A DNA stretch of 21,441 bases, from assembly GCA_905198125.1 (NCBI GenBank), contig CAJKBH010000046.1, positions 1-21,441 on the forward strand, in the 5' to 3' direction. The DNA comes from an uncultured Porphyromonadaceae bacterium. GTDB lineage: Bacteria > Bacteroidota > Bacteroidia > Bacteroidales > Muribaculaceae. Below, in pieces: positions 8,401 to 15,068 of the stretch (positions are counted from its first letter, which is position 1; each line of letters starts with the position of its first letter). Below the pieces are notes generated by a model, which worked only from the letters and a program-made list of their open reading frames with translations, did no database searches and was not told the origin of the DNA. Both the position numbers and the translations under genes were made by a program.

Positions 8401-8758
8401 TGACCGCTGGCACGGTGAGGGAACCAGCAACTCCGTTCCCCGTCTGTCGGTCGGTGGCGAGAACAATCAGTGGGTTTCCACCTACTACATGCAGAACGCC
8501 GATTACTTCAAGCTGCAGAACATAACCATCGGTTATGATTTCGCCCGCCAGTTCAAGACTCCGTTCCAGCAGCTGCGTCTCTACGTTCAGGCCCAGAACC
8601 TCTGCACCATCACCAAGTACAAGGGTGTGGATCCCGAAATCGGTTCTAACGGCGGTATTGACTACAATGGTTCAAGCGCCGGATGGATCCGCGGAATCGA
8701 CACAGGTCTTTATCCTTCCGCACGTACCTTCGTTGTCGGAGTGACTGTAAAATTCTAA
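5498..8758 (+). CDS. SusC/RagA-type TonB-dependent outer-membrane transporter
   Basis: An outer-membrane barrel that imports a ligand captured with its SusD partner, powered by TonB. The 1086 residues start with a long signal peptide ending near residue 32 (IGIASA, then QEPG). A carboxypeptidase-regulatory-like Ig domain follows at ~37-110 (GTVTSASDGEPLIGASVLVK, GKFTVKAKKGDVLQFRYVGY). The DEVVVVGYGTQKRK segment at 115-127 is the typical link to the plug. The plug ends with the SusC signature SIDVLKDAASAAIYGARAAN around 215-234 and GVILVTTKQG. The rest is the barrel, closing with FVVGVTVKF and the usual terminal Phe. There is no STN signalling domain, so signalling through an anti-sigma factor is not indicated. 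The substrate cannot be read from the sequence. Confidence 0.97.
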   Translation: MEKNLIDYFKARLLRFVMAMLCVFTSIGIASAQEPGTVSGTVTSASDGEPLIGASVLVKGTTIGTDTDIDGKFTVKAKKGDVLQFRYVGYEPSEVKVGDSNVINVMLQENENNLDEVVVVGYGTQKRKLVTGSTFQVSGDQIAQMNTSNALTAMQTTAPGVQITQASTQPGKGFKVSIRGVGTIGESSPLLVIDGIVSGTANDGLNGINPNDIESIDVLKDAASAAIYGARAANGVILVTTKQGKEGKISITYDGFVGWSNPYRKPGNLNAQQYMEVINETNFNTYGNATNWSALVPQAILDKVNNGWKGQDWFDVYRNKNAFQHSHAVTVAGGSDRSKFSISVNYSDQEGILGGSNASNYRRYGGRVNSEHVLLKGKEHNIITLGENISYWYHQSHDLAEGNGYSNIMQPVYSASPLVPAFREDGKPTNFREDGAGYSSMIFNNPYEGFINGQYNSLNKSRDFGVGATLYWIIEPIKNLRYRGQINTGYSANNYRRTSLPFSASSTNASGNYGMEQNQQQSSSMSVENTITYTLPEFAKNNIDVMIGQSVEMSKWDTRMSMTFSQSPDELNSLVLNGWNFTIPSNMAGMTGYSGYDNPREGRIASFFGRINYNYDERYLLTAIVRHDGSNNFARGHRWHTYPSVSAGWVLTNEKFMENATNVMNFFKLRASWGQNGNCQVGNFYYLSNIGFSPTAYADYGYKFNSNMVSTVEGIYQTGAYAKNVPNENLTWETSEQWDLGFDTRFFQNRLAFTFDWYVKKTKDWLVQAPLNDILGYEEAAMINGGDVKNTGVEMALSWSDNIGPDFLYHVNVNAAYNRNKVTRLATQSGKIGDNVSSSLFENSSYVSLVEVGHPIGYFSGMSHSGIWQNQQQIEDARAAGKAVLPNAQPGDFIWDDYDGNGQIEYDNDRHEIGDPNPDWTLGINLGFTWKGLDFSLAGSGAFGMQAMQCYRTALLANQYLNYTAEILDRWHGEGTSNSVPRLSVGGENNQWVSTYYMQNADYFKLQNITIGYDFARQFKTPFQQLRLYVQAQNLCTITKYKGVDPEIGSNGGIDYNGSSAGWIRGIDTGLYPSARTFVVGVTVKF

Positions 8759-8789
8759 TTTTTAAAAATCAAGAGAACACTATATAACG

Positions 8790-10631
8790 ATGAAGAAAAA
8801 TCTTTTGATTACATTGGCCGCAGTCGGGCTCCTCTCGCTGACATCGTGCGAGGACTTCCTTGACACGAAGAACTACACCCAGGCCAACACAGACAACTAT
8901 CCGGCGGCGCCGGCTGACCTGAACAAGGAGCTGGCCGCACTGTACGGAGTCATGAATCAATATGCCAACGACCCCCTTCAGACTCCGTGGCTGGTCTGGA
9001 ACATAATGTCTGACGACACCAACGGAGCCGGCGGTACGGGTGACGTCGAGTCCCACGCCATCGGCCACCTCATGTCGAACAAGGACGACCTCCTCAGCCG
9101 CGCATGGCACTGCACATACGTAGGCATAGCCCGTGCCAACGCCATAATCCATTCGGTCGACGCATTCGACTGGACCGGCAACGAGAACACGCGCAATCAA
9201 CTTTTAGGCGAGGCTTACTTCATGCGCGGCCTCTACTATCTGTGGGGTACACAGTTCTGGGGCGACATCCCCGCCTACTGGGCCGCAGCCGCTCCCGATC
9301 CCTGTCCGCAGCAGAGCGCCAAGGACGTGATCTATCCCCATATCCTCGCTGACTTCGTGTCCGCTGCCAACCTGATGCAGCACGGCGCCACCACATGGGG
9401 CGACGGTCATGCCATGAAGGGTACGGCCGAAGGTTTCTTAGCTCGCGCTTATATGTTCTATCAGGGCTTCTACAACAAGGCCGGCGAACTGGCTTCAGCC
9501 AATCTCGCTGACATCGAGCTTCCCGAACAGGAAGGCGTGGAGGGTCCTCTTACCAAGGCCCAGGTGGTTTCCTACCTCGAGGACTGCATCAACCACTCCG
9601 GCGCCGAACTGATTTCCGACTACCGCCAGCTATGGCAGTACAGCAACCAGCTGACAGCTCCCGACTATGCTTATACGAAGGATATGGCCGACGCCGGCAA
9701 GTATTGGGCAGGCAACGGCAACAAGGAACAGCTGTTCCAGGTTCAGTTCTCCAACATCGCCACATGGAACGGTACAATCGCCATGGGCTTTACTAACATG
9801 ACTTCCCTATATCTAGGTCTGCGTTGCGACGCCAATGAGCAGGGCCAGGAGAACGGCGGTCAGGAGACCCTTCCGTTCGGACAGGGCTGGGGCCAGGGCG
9901 TGTTCAACATGAACGCCGTGAACGCGTGGTCTGACAGCGACCCTCGAAAGAAAGCGACGGTGCTTGACTGCGAGAAAGAACTCCAGCAATTTGCCTTTAC
10001 CACTTCATGCTCGGAGGAAACGGGTATGTACAACAAGAAATGGATGCCCGTCACCTGCAAGGAGTCCTCATGGGACGATCACACACAGTCATACACATGG
10101 TGGGGCGTGTTCCGTTCGCAGAACACGGACGCTACCAACAAAAACGGCAACTCGTTCCAGGGCGACCACTTCGCCGACATCGTACTGATGCGTCTTTCCG
10201 ACGTGATGCTGATGCACAGCGAGCTGACCGGTACCGCCACTATGATGAACCGTGTGCAGGAACGTGCCGGTGTCGCCAAGACCGGCTACAGCTGGGAGAA
10301 CATCAAGAACGAACGTCGCTGGGAGCTGTTCGGCGAGGGTATCCGCTTCAACGACCTGCGCCGCTGGTCCGGCATAGACGGTGGCACGAACTGCGAGGCC
10401 GCATTGGCTCTCGAGAAGCAGAACGGCTCGAAGGTCAACTACACCGGCCGTTGGACGGTCATGAAGCATGCTTCTTCTTCATGGGCTCAGCGTTATGCCG
10501 AAACCAACGGATTCCTCCAGATTCCCCCGGGTCAGATCAACATCATCGACAATCCCGACGTGCTGAAGCAGAACCCGGGATGGGGTACCGATGTTGCTGA
10601 CTGGAACATGACAGGTACACCTGTTTACTAA
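8790..10631 (+). CDS. SusD/RagB-family surface lipoprotein
   Basis: SusD proteins sit as lids on SusC and bind glycan or other ligand outside the cell. It is 613 residues long, with a lipoprotein signal peptide and lipobox at LSLTSC (Cys20). EDFLD follows directly; these acidic residues fit surface export. Family marks are ARANAIIHSV, LLGEAYFMRGLYYLWGTQFWGDIP, FLARAYMFYQGFYNKAGE, ERRWELFGEGIRFNDLRRW near residue 510, and the C-terminal FLQIPPGQINIIDNPDVLKQ NPGW. Of these, the GEAYFMRGLYY and ERRWELFGEG segments are the strongest. It begins 31 nt after the SusC stop in one operon. It is somewhat longer than classical SusD (~550). Confidence 0.96.
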   Translation: MKKNLLITLAAVGLLSLTSCEDFLDTKNYTQANTDNYPAAPADLNKELAALYGVMNQYANDPLQTPWLVWNIMSDDTNGAGGTGDVESHAIGHLMSNKDDLLSRAWHCTYVGIARANAIIHSVDAFDWTGNENTRNQLLGEAYFMRGLYYLWGTQFWGDIPAYWAAAAPDPCPQQSAKDVIYPHILADFVSAANLMQHGATTWGDGHAMKGTAEGFLARAYMFYQGFYNKAGELASANLADIELPEQEGVEGPLTKAQVVSYLEDCINHSGAELISDYRQLWQYSNQLTAPDYAYTKDMADAGKYWAGNGNKEQLFQVQFSNIATWNGTIAMGFTNMTSLYLGLRCDANEQGQENGGQETLPFGQGWGQGVFNMNAVNAWSDSDPRKKATVLDCEKELQQFAFTTSCSEETGMYNKKWMPVTCKESSWDDHTQSYTWWGVFRSQNTDATNKNGNSFQGDHFADIVLMRLSDVMLMHSELTGTATMMNRVQERAGVAKTGYSWENIKNERRWELFGEGIRFNDLRRWSGIDGGTNCEAALALEKQNGSKVNYTGRWTVMKHASSSWAQRYAETNGFLQIPPGQINIIDNPDVLKQNPGWGTDVADWNMTGTPVY

Positions 10632-10652
10632 TCCCTAAAACAAAAACTCGAA

Positions 10653-12170
10653 ATGAAAAAAATTCTTTTGACATTGGGCATAGCGGCAGGTGTATTGTTC
10701 ACCTCCTGCGACCCGCTGATGGATAAAGGCAGCTTCGACTACGAGAACATGACAGCCGAAAGCCTGCTGGACGGCGCGACGTTCGCACAGTTCAAGGCCG
10801 TGACCGACAACGACGGCAACGTGACCTACGAACCGTCGGAGACCGGTAACTACATACAGTACAACATCCCGAACGTATCGGCCGTAAACGTGTTCTACGA
10901 GAAGAACGGCGAGCGCAAGACCCTGTCGTACGGCCGTGCCGGCGGTATGGTCTATTACCTCCCCTCGCGAGGCAGCGATGCGAAACAGAACCTCTATTTC
11001 GCATACATCAACCAGGACGGTCAGGAAGTGGTGGCTTCCAAGGAGTTCACGCTCGAAGTGGCTAAGTCCCTCGACCCGGCCATGAAAGTCCTCGTCTCCA
11101 ACAAGGGCACAAAGAAATGGAAGTGGATGCCTACTACCACCGAGGAAGGAGCTGTATGGGGCAACGCAGGTTATCCTTTGAACGTGCAGGACGGCAGTGC
11201 TGCAATTGACGGCGCATGGTGGGGATGCGGCATGAACGACGGATCCGCCAAGAGCGACTTCACCGGCCAGACACAGCACACCGGAGGCAAATATGATGCG
11301 ATCAAGGGCGAGTGCTATACGCTGTCATACATGGAGTTCAGCGAAGACGGCACCATTACCGCATACGGCAATGACGGTTCAAAAATCGCATCAGGATCTT
11401 TCTCGATCTCGGATTACAACAACAACGAGATTACACGTCCTGACGCTAATTCAAGAGGAATCCTCGAGACTACCGCCGGTACTATCCTGTGGCCCTTCAC
11501 CTGCGATGATTCGGCACCCGGAAACGAGCCCACGAAGTTTGAAATCGCTTATCTCGACGCATCGCGCCTGATAATCTATGCCCAGAATCCCAACGGATGG
11601 AGCAGCACATGGTGGTCGTTCATGAGCGACGACGATCCTACCGGCATCCTCGCTTCTCACGACTGGCACTGGAAACCGATAACTACCGATGGTGATTATA
11701 CTGGCGCTGTATGGGGTAACGGCGGCTATATGGGCGCCCAGAACGGTGCCGGCAGCATCAACGGAGCATGGTGGGGCTGCGGAGTCAACGACGGCGACTG
11801 CAAATATAAGTTCGACGGCCAGACCCAGCATGCAGGTGGCAGATATGACGAATACGAGTCTGAATGCTACAGCCAGTCTTATATGACCTTCAATGAGGAT
11901 GAGGCTTCGGTAACGGTTTATGGCAAGGACGGCAACAAGGTACGTGAAGGTTCATTCTCCGTAGACTGGGCTCCGACCGAGACACGAATGGGTACCCTCA
12001 ACACTTCTGCAGGTGCCATCCTATGGCCGTTTATCCTTAATAATGAGACTCCCGGTCAATTCGCTTCGACATTCCAGATCGGATATCTTGGAAGCGATGC
12101 TCTGATACTTATCATTAAGGATGGTGAAAAAGAAGATGCCATGTGTACATGGTGGTCGTTCGGTAAATAA
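10653..12170 (+). CDS. PUL-associated surface lipoprotein with two tandem Trp-rich modules
   Basis: The 505-residue protein is third in the SusCD operon, 21 nt after SusD. The lipobox is VLFTSC (Cys19), followed by DPLMD. Residues ~22-140 look like the Ig/PKD-type N-terminal domain found in PUL lipoproteins (GNYIQYNIPN, AYINQDGQEV). Two homologous modules follow, at about 155-323 and 337-503. Each has W-x-W near its start, GAVWGNxGY, GAWWGCGxNDG, GQTQHxGGxYD, ECY-x-SYM-x-F, G-S/G-F-S, TxAGxILWPF and a final TWWSF. The clustered Trp pairs suggest carbohydrate stacking, so a SusE/SusF-like glycan-binding role is plausible from position and composition. I do not recognise the module, and an enzymatic role using the conserved His and Cys cannot be excluded. 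Confidence 0.82.
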   Translation: MKKILLTLGIAAGVLFTSCDPLMDKGSFDYENMTAESLLDGATFAQFKAVTDNDGNVTYEPSETGNYIQYNIPNVSAVNVFYEKNGERKTLSYGRAGGMVYYLPSRGSDAKQNLYFAYINQDGQEVVASKEFTLEVAKSLDPAMKVLVSNKGTKKWKWMPTTTEEGAVWGNAGYPLNVQDGSAAIDGAWWGCGMNDGSAKSDFTGQTQHTGGKYDAIKGECYTLSYMEFSEDGTITAYGNDGSKIASGSFSISDYNNNEITRPDANSRGILETTAGTILWPFTCDDSAPGNEPTKFEIAYLDASRLIIYAQNPNGWSSTWWSFMSDDDPTGILASHDWHWKPITTDGDYTGAVWGNGGYMGAQNGAGSINGAWWGCGVNDGDCKYKFDGQTQHAGGRYDEYESECYSQSYMTFNEDEASVTVYGKDGNKVREGSFSVDWAPTETRMGTLNTSAGAILWPFILNNETPGQFASTFQIGYLGSDALILIIKDGEKEDAMCTWWSFGK

Positions 12171-12204
12171 TTCCTGATGAACTGAATTTAATTTGGTATA
12201 CATT

Positions 12205-12247
12205 GTTGAAAGGGTGCGCATCATATAATGCGCATCCTTTTTTCAAC
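12205..12247. terminator. Strong bidirectional-looking terminator after the SusCD operon
   Basis: Stem GGGTGCGCAT (12212-12221) pairs with ATGCGCATCC (12228-12237) over loop CATATA, followed by six T. The flanks GTTGAAA (12205-12211) and TTTCAAC (12241-12247) extend the stem, giving an A-tract/T-tract form that could work in both directions. Confidence 0.88.
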
Positions 12248-12252
12248 GTTAA

Positions 12253-12306
12253 TTCGATATGAAATAAAGTGCTTTCGATATGAAATAAAGTATTTTCGAT
12301 ATGAAA
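12253..12306 (+). repeat. 21-bp tandem repeat carrying three in-frame ATG-AAA start sites
   Basis: The unit begins TTCGATATGAAATAAAGT and is present at 12253-12273 and 12274-12294, then partly at 12295-12306, where it becomes the start of the DUF4369-like gene. Each full copy contains ATG AAA TAA, a two-codon reading frame. The three ATGs (12259, 12280, 12301) are in one frame because the period is 21. Confidence 0.85.
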
Positions 12307-12918
12307 CTCAGAAAAACATTATATCCCGTACTTGCAGCTGTTTCAATCTGTGCCGGCTCACTTCTCAGTTCCTGCAATAACGACACCGGCAAAGATGAAT
12401 ATATCATCAAGGGAACCACTTCACAGTCCCGTCTCAACGGGAAAAAGGTGTTTCTGTCCCCTTTCGGCAAACCCGGCATCAGAGACAGCATCGGGGTGGA
12501 TTCGGCGTTCATCAAGGACGGTAAATTTGAAATACGCGGCCACAGAGGCAAATTTCTTGCACGGGTCACTATCGAAATCAACGAAAGGTTCGGCACGCAG
12601 GATCTACTTGTAGTGACCGAGCCGGGGGTGATTAACGTGGTGATAGACTCCGTTTCTTCAGGTTCCGGCACACCGCAGAACGATCTGCTTCAGCAGTGGA
12701 AAGACCTGAAGGCCGACCATGACCGCGTTCAATGGAACCGGTCACAGCATATCAGACACCTGCGCGAACAAGGCGACACCGTATATGCCGCGGCCCTGAC
12801 CGATTCCCTCCGGCAGTTCAACGACCGCTACATGGACAGCATCCGCGGCATCCTGCGCCGCCTGGGCTCCGGCCCGGCCTACGACTTCATCCACAACATG
12901 TACGGCGACCCCGACTAA
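12301..12918 (+). CDS. Small lipoprotein with DUF4369-like domain
   Basis: The 205-residue protein has a lipoprotein signal peptide with lipobox LLSSC (Cys25), then NNDTGKDE. Residues ~34-120 resemble DUF4369 (EYIIKGTT, LNGKKVFLSPF, DSIGVDSAFIKDGKFEIRGH, LLVVTEPGVINVVID). In Bacteroidetes this domain usually precedes a thioredoxin/TlpA-like domain. Here the thioredoxin part is absent and a charged, probably helical tail of ~80 residues follows. The start at 12301 lies in the third copy of a 21-bp repeat. It stands alone, between a terminator and a repeat-filled gap. Its function is unknown; attachment to the envelope is the only safe statement. Confidence 0.78.
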   Translation: MKLRKTLYPVLAAVSICAGSLLSSCNNDTGKDEYIIKGTTSQSRLNGKKVFLSPFGKPGIRDSIGVDSAFIKDGKFEIRGHRGKFLARVTIEINERFGTQDLLVVTEPGVINVVIDSVSSGSGTPQNDLLQQWKDLKADHDRVQWNRSQHIRHLREQGDTVYAAALTDSLRQFNDRYMDSIRGILRRLGSGPAYDFIHNMYGDPD

Positions 12919-13202
12919 TCCCCACCTGATTTTTTGACAGGAGAACAGGAGAACAGGAGAACAGCAGCTACCGCGACTGGAGGGGCGGTGTCCTCACCGC
13001 CCACAGCAGCAACCCGCTTTTTTGACAGGAGAACAGGAGAAACAGGAGTAGTTAGTGGCGCGGACTCTCCGAGGCACCCAGCTTGTAGCCATTTCCATGC
13101 GCGGCTCGGACAGCCCGCGCCACTATCCGTTCTACTGTTCTACTGTCTAAAATACTCGCGCGGCTCGGACAGCCCGCACTACTACCGTTCTACTGTCCAG
13201 AA
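12919..13202. repeat. Repeat island: 8-bp tandem units, one family 1 hairpin and three family 2 units
   Basis: Nearly the whole gap before the five-gene operon consists of repeats. An identical 23-bp block of six T followed by GACAGGAGAACAGGAGA is at 12930-12952 and 13018-13040. A family 1 hairpin, GGGCGGTG-TCCT-CACCGCCC, is at 12983-13002 after CGACTGGAG. Family 2 units are at 13054-13079 (plus), 13099-13124 (minus) and 13158-13183 (minus); the first two share the outer arms TAGTGGCGCGG/CCGCGCCACTA. CCGTTCTACTGT occurs at 13127 and 13185 and resembles the inverted form of the GACAGGAGAAC block. No gene is supported here. Confidence 0.85.
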
Positions 13203-13234
13203 TTTGCATATCTTGCGGAATTTCGGTATCTTTG
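13203..13234 (+). promoter_or_regulatory. Promoter of the five-gene operon
   Basis: TTTG (13203-13206), 20 bp spacing, then TATCTTTG (13227-13234): a full match to the Bacteroidetes housekeeping promoter. Transcription would start near 13240, giving a leader of only ~18 nt before the ATG at 13258. It lies just outside the repeat island. Confidence 0.82.
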
Positions 13235-13257
13235 TACAAAAATATTGACCTGACATC

Positions 13258-15060
13258 ATGGCGGAAATCAAACATGCCGGCGGCAAGGAAACACACACGC
13301 CTGCGAAATACATACCGACGGCTGTATTCGTTGCCGTGGCGGCGGTGCTGTACTGGTTCTGGGCTGTTCCATACCGGAGCGCCTTGGGCTACAGGGAGCA
13401 GCTGCAGCTGTTCCAGACCACCGGCGCATACTTCCTGAGCCTGATGCCCCGCCCCGGCGGAATGGCAACATACATCGGCGAGTTCCTGACCCAGTTCTTC
13501 AACAACTATTGGATTGGAGCGGCCGTCATGTCGGGTATGCTCACGCTGTTCCTGTTGTCATGTTACAAGGCAACACGCATATTGGCACCCTCTGTGCGGA
13601 AATACCCGGCGCTCGCACTCGCGTTCCTGCCGTTGATAGCCCTGCTTCTGTTCTTAGGCAATCCCGACGTCACCATGACTTTCGTAACAGCCGTGACCGC
13701 CGTAATGTGGGCGAGCTGCCTTTACCTCCGCATTGACGCCGGCAACGCGACAGCAAAACGGCAAGCCGTGAAGGAATACATACTGATGGCCGTGTTCACG
13801 CCGCTGCTGTACTGGCTATGCGGTCCCGCCACGATAATATTCACCCTCCTCGCAATCGCCTCCTGCTGCAAGAACCCGGGGCATTCCGCCACATACAAGG
13901 CCTTGTTCGCAATGATTTCCCTGCTTTGGCTCGCCGCCAACGTATGGATCTGGTCGCTGACCCTCCCCTATCCCCTGTCTTACCAGCTTATAGGTATCGG
14001 CTACATGATGCAGCCCGACAGGCTTTATGCCGGACAACTCATAGTCGAAATCCTTTGCGTCCTGGTTCCCGTCATGGCTATCGCAATGGCGCGTCTGCCA
14101 CAAAAAATCGTGGTTCCCACCCTTGTAGGAATCGAACTGATAGCACTCCTCGCCCTCTACTCCAAATCGTACGACACGGCCACATACCGTCTGATAAACT
14201 ACGACTATATGGTGCGAGCCAACGACTGGGAGGGTATTCTGCGATATTCCGACGCACACGAGCCCAATCTGCCCCTCAGTGTCAGCGCCACCAACCTTGC
14301 CGCGGCCATGACCGGCCAACTCGATGCCATCGCCTTCAATTACCCCCAGCATGGTCCCGAAGGGCTGATCCCCCCTTTCCTCAAGGAAACCCTTTCCTCG
14401 TGGAACACCGGCGAGATTTTCTTCCAGCTCGGCCTTGTCAACAGTGCACAGCGCTTCTATTTCGAGGGTATGGAGGCCATTCCCAACTACAACAAGAGCA
14501 GCCGCGCCATCCGCAGACTCGCCGAGACAGCCATAATCCGAGGCGACTACACATTGGCCGAAAAATACCTGACGATGCTCCGCAACACCCTGTTCTACAA
14601 TAAATGGGCGCAGCGCAACCTCGAACTGATCCGCAATCCTAAGAATGTGGAGAACCATCCTCTCTACGGCACCCTCAGAAAACGTATGATCGACGAAGAC
14701 TATATGTTCAGCGAGGGAGAACTCGACAAGACCCTTGGCCAGCTGTTTCTGAAAGACCCGACGAACACCCCGGCAAAGCAGTATCTGATTCTGTACCCCC
14801 TGCTGCAACGCGACCTGAACAAATTCGCGCAGTACATGGGCGTCGTCGCCGAGGCCGATCCGCACTACAATCCCCTCCTGGCCCAACAGGCACTCGCCTT
14901 CATCTCGATGAAGAACGGGCAGCAGATTCCGCAGGGCGCGGTTCCCGAGTCAGTGGTAAACCAGCTGCGTGGCTTCGCCTCGGCATGGACAAGCAAGAAT
15001 CCGGACCTGATCGAGCCTTACCGCCGCTCGCTTTTCTATTATCTGCTATCCGAAGAATAA
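13258..15060 (+). CDS. Polytopic membrane protein with helical-repeat C-terminal half, copy 1 (DUF6057-like)
   Basis: A 600-residue inner-membrane protein. Hydrophobic segments lie near residues 20-38, 83-103, 117-134, 138-157, 173-203 (possibly two), 213-235, 262-278 and 284-301. Residues ~305-600 are soluble and look like TPR-type helical repeats (SRAIRRLAETAIIRGDYTLA, EKYLTMLRNTLFYNKW). There is no cleavable signal. Between TM1 and TM2 is an amphipathic segment ending EFLTQFFNNYWIGA. The second copy has DWLTQFYHNTVVGA in the same place, so this segment may be functional. The family name is from memory and should be checked. First gene of the operon; the next starts 8 nt after its stop. The function is unknown. 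The long soluble tail argues for a scaffold or an enzyme-coupling role, not a simple transporter. Confidence 0.85.
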   Translation: MAEIKHAGGKETHTPAKYIPTAVFVAVAAVLYWFWAVPYRSALGYREQLQLFQTTGAYFLSLMPRPGGMATYIGEFLTQFFNNYWIGAAVMSGMLTLFLLSCYKATRILAPSVRKYPALALAFLPLIALLLFLGNPDVTMTFVTAVTAVMWASCLYLRIDAGNATAKRQAVKEYILMAVFTPLLYWLCGPATIIFTLLAIASCCKNPGHSATYKALFAMISLLWLAANVWIWSLTLPYPLSYQLIGIGYMMQPDRLYAGQLIVEILCVLVPVMAIAMARLPQKIVVPTLVGIELIALLALYSKSYDTATYRLINYDYMVRANDWEGILRYSDAHEPNLPLSVSATNLAAAMTGQLDAIAFNYPQHGPEGLIPPFLKETLSSWNTGEIFFQLGLVNSAQRFYFEGMEAIPNYNKSSRAIRRLAETAIIRGDYTLAEKYLTMLRNTLFYNKWAQRNLELIRNPKNVENHPLYGTLRKRMIDEDYMFSEGELDKTLGQLFLKDPTNTPAKQYLILYPLLQRDLNKFAQYMGVVAEADPHYNPLLAQQALAFISMKNGQQIPQGAVPESVVNQLRGFASAWTSKNPDLIEPYRRSLFYYLLSEE

Positions 15061-15068
15061 TCCCATCC

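Noticed and set aside
6737..8413. 558-codon minus-strand frame opposite SusC
   Set aside because: It is a shadow of a highly biased coding sequence and resembles no protein family.
12930..13052. Possible CRISPR-like repeats
   Set aside because: The repeated blocks are not regularly spaced by unique spacers, the internal units are 8 bp, and there are no cas genes.
12934..13248. 104-codon open frame before the five-gene operon
   Set aside because: It is built from the repeat island and runs through the operon promoter.
13816..14886. 356-codon minus-strand frame opposite the first membrane protein
   Set aside because: The plus-strand gene has convincing membrane segments and a paralogue in the same operon; the antisense frame has neither.
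14985..15068. 28-codon upstream extension of the first propeller lipoprotein
   Set aside because: It would place the lipobox about 53 residues in and overlap the upstream gene by 76 bases; the start at 15069 gives a normal lipoprotein signal.
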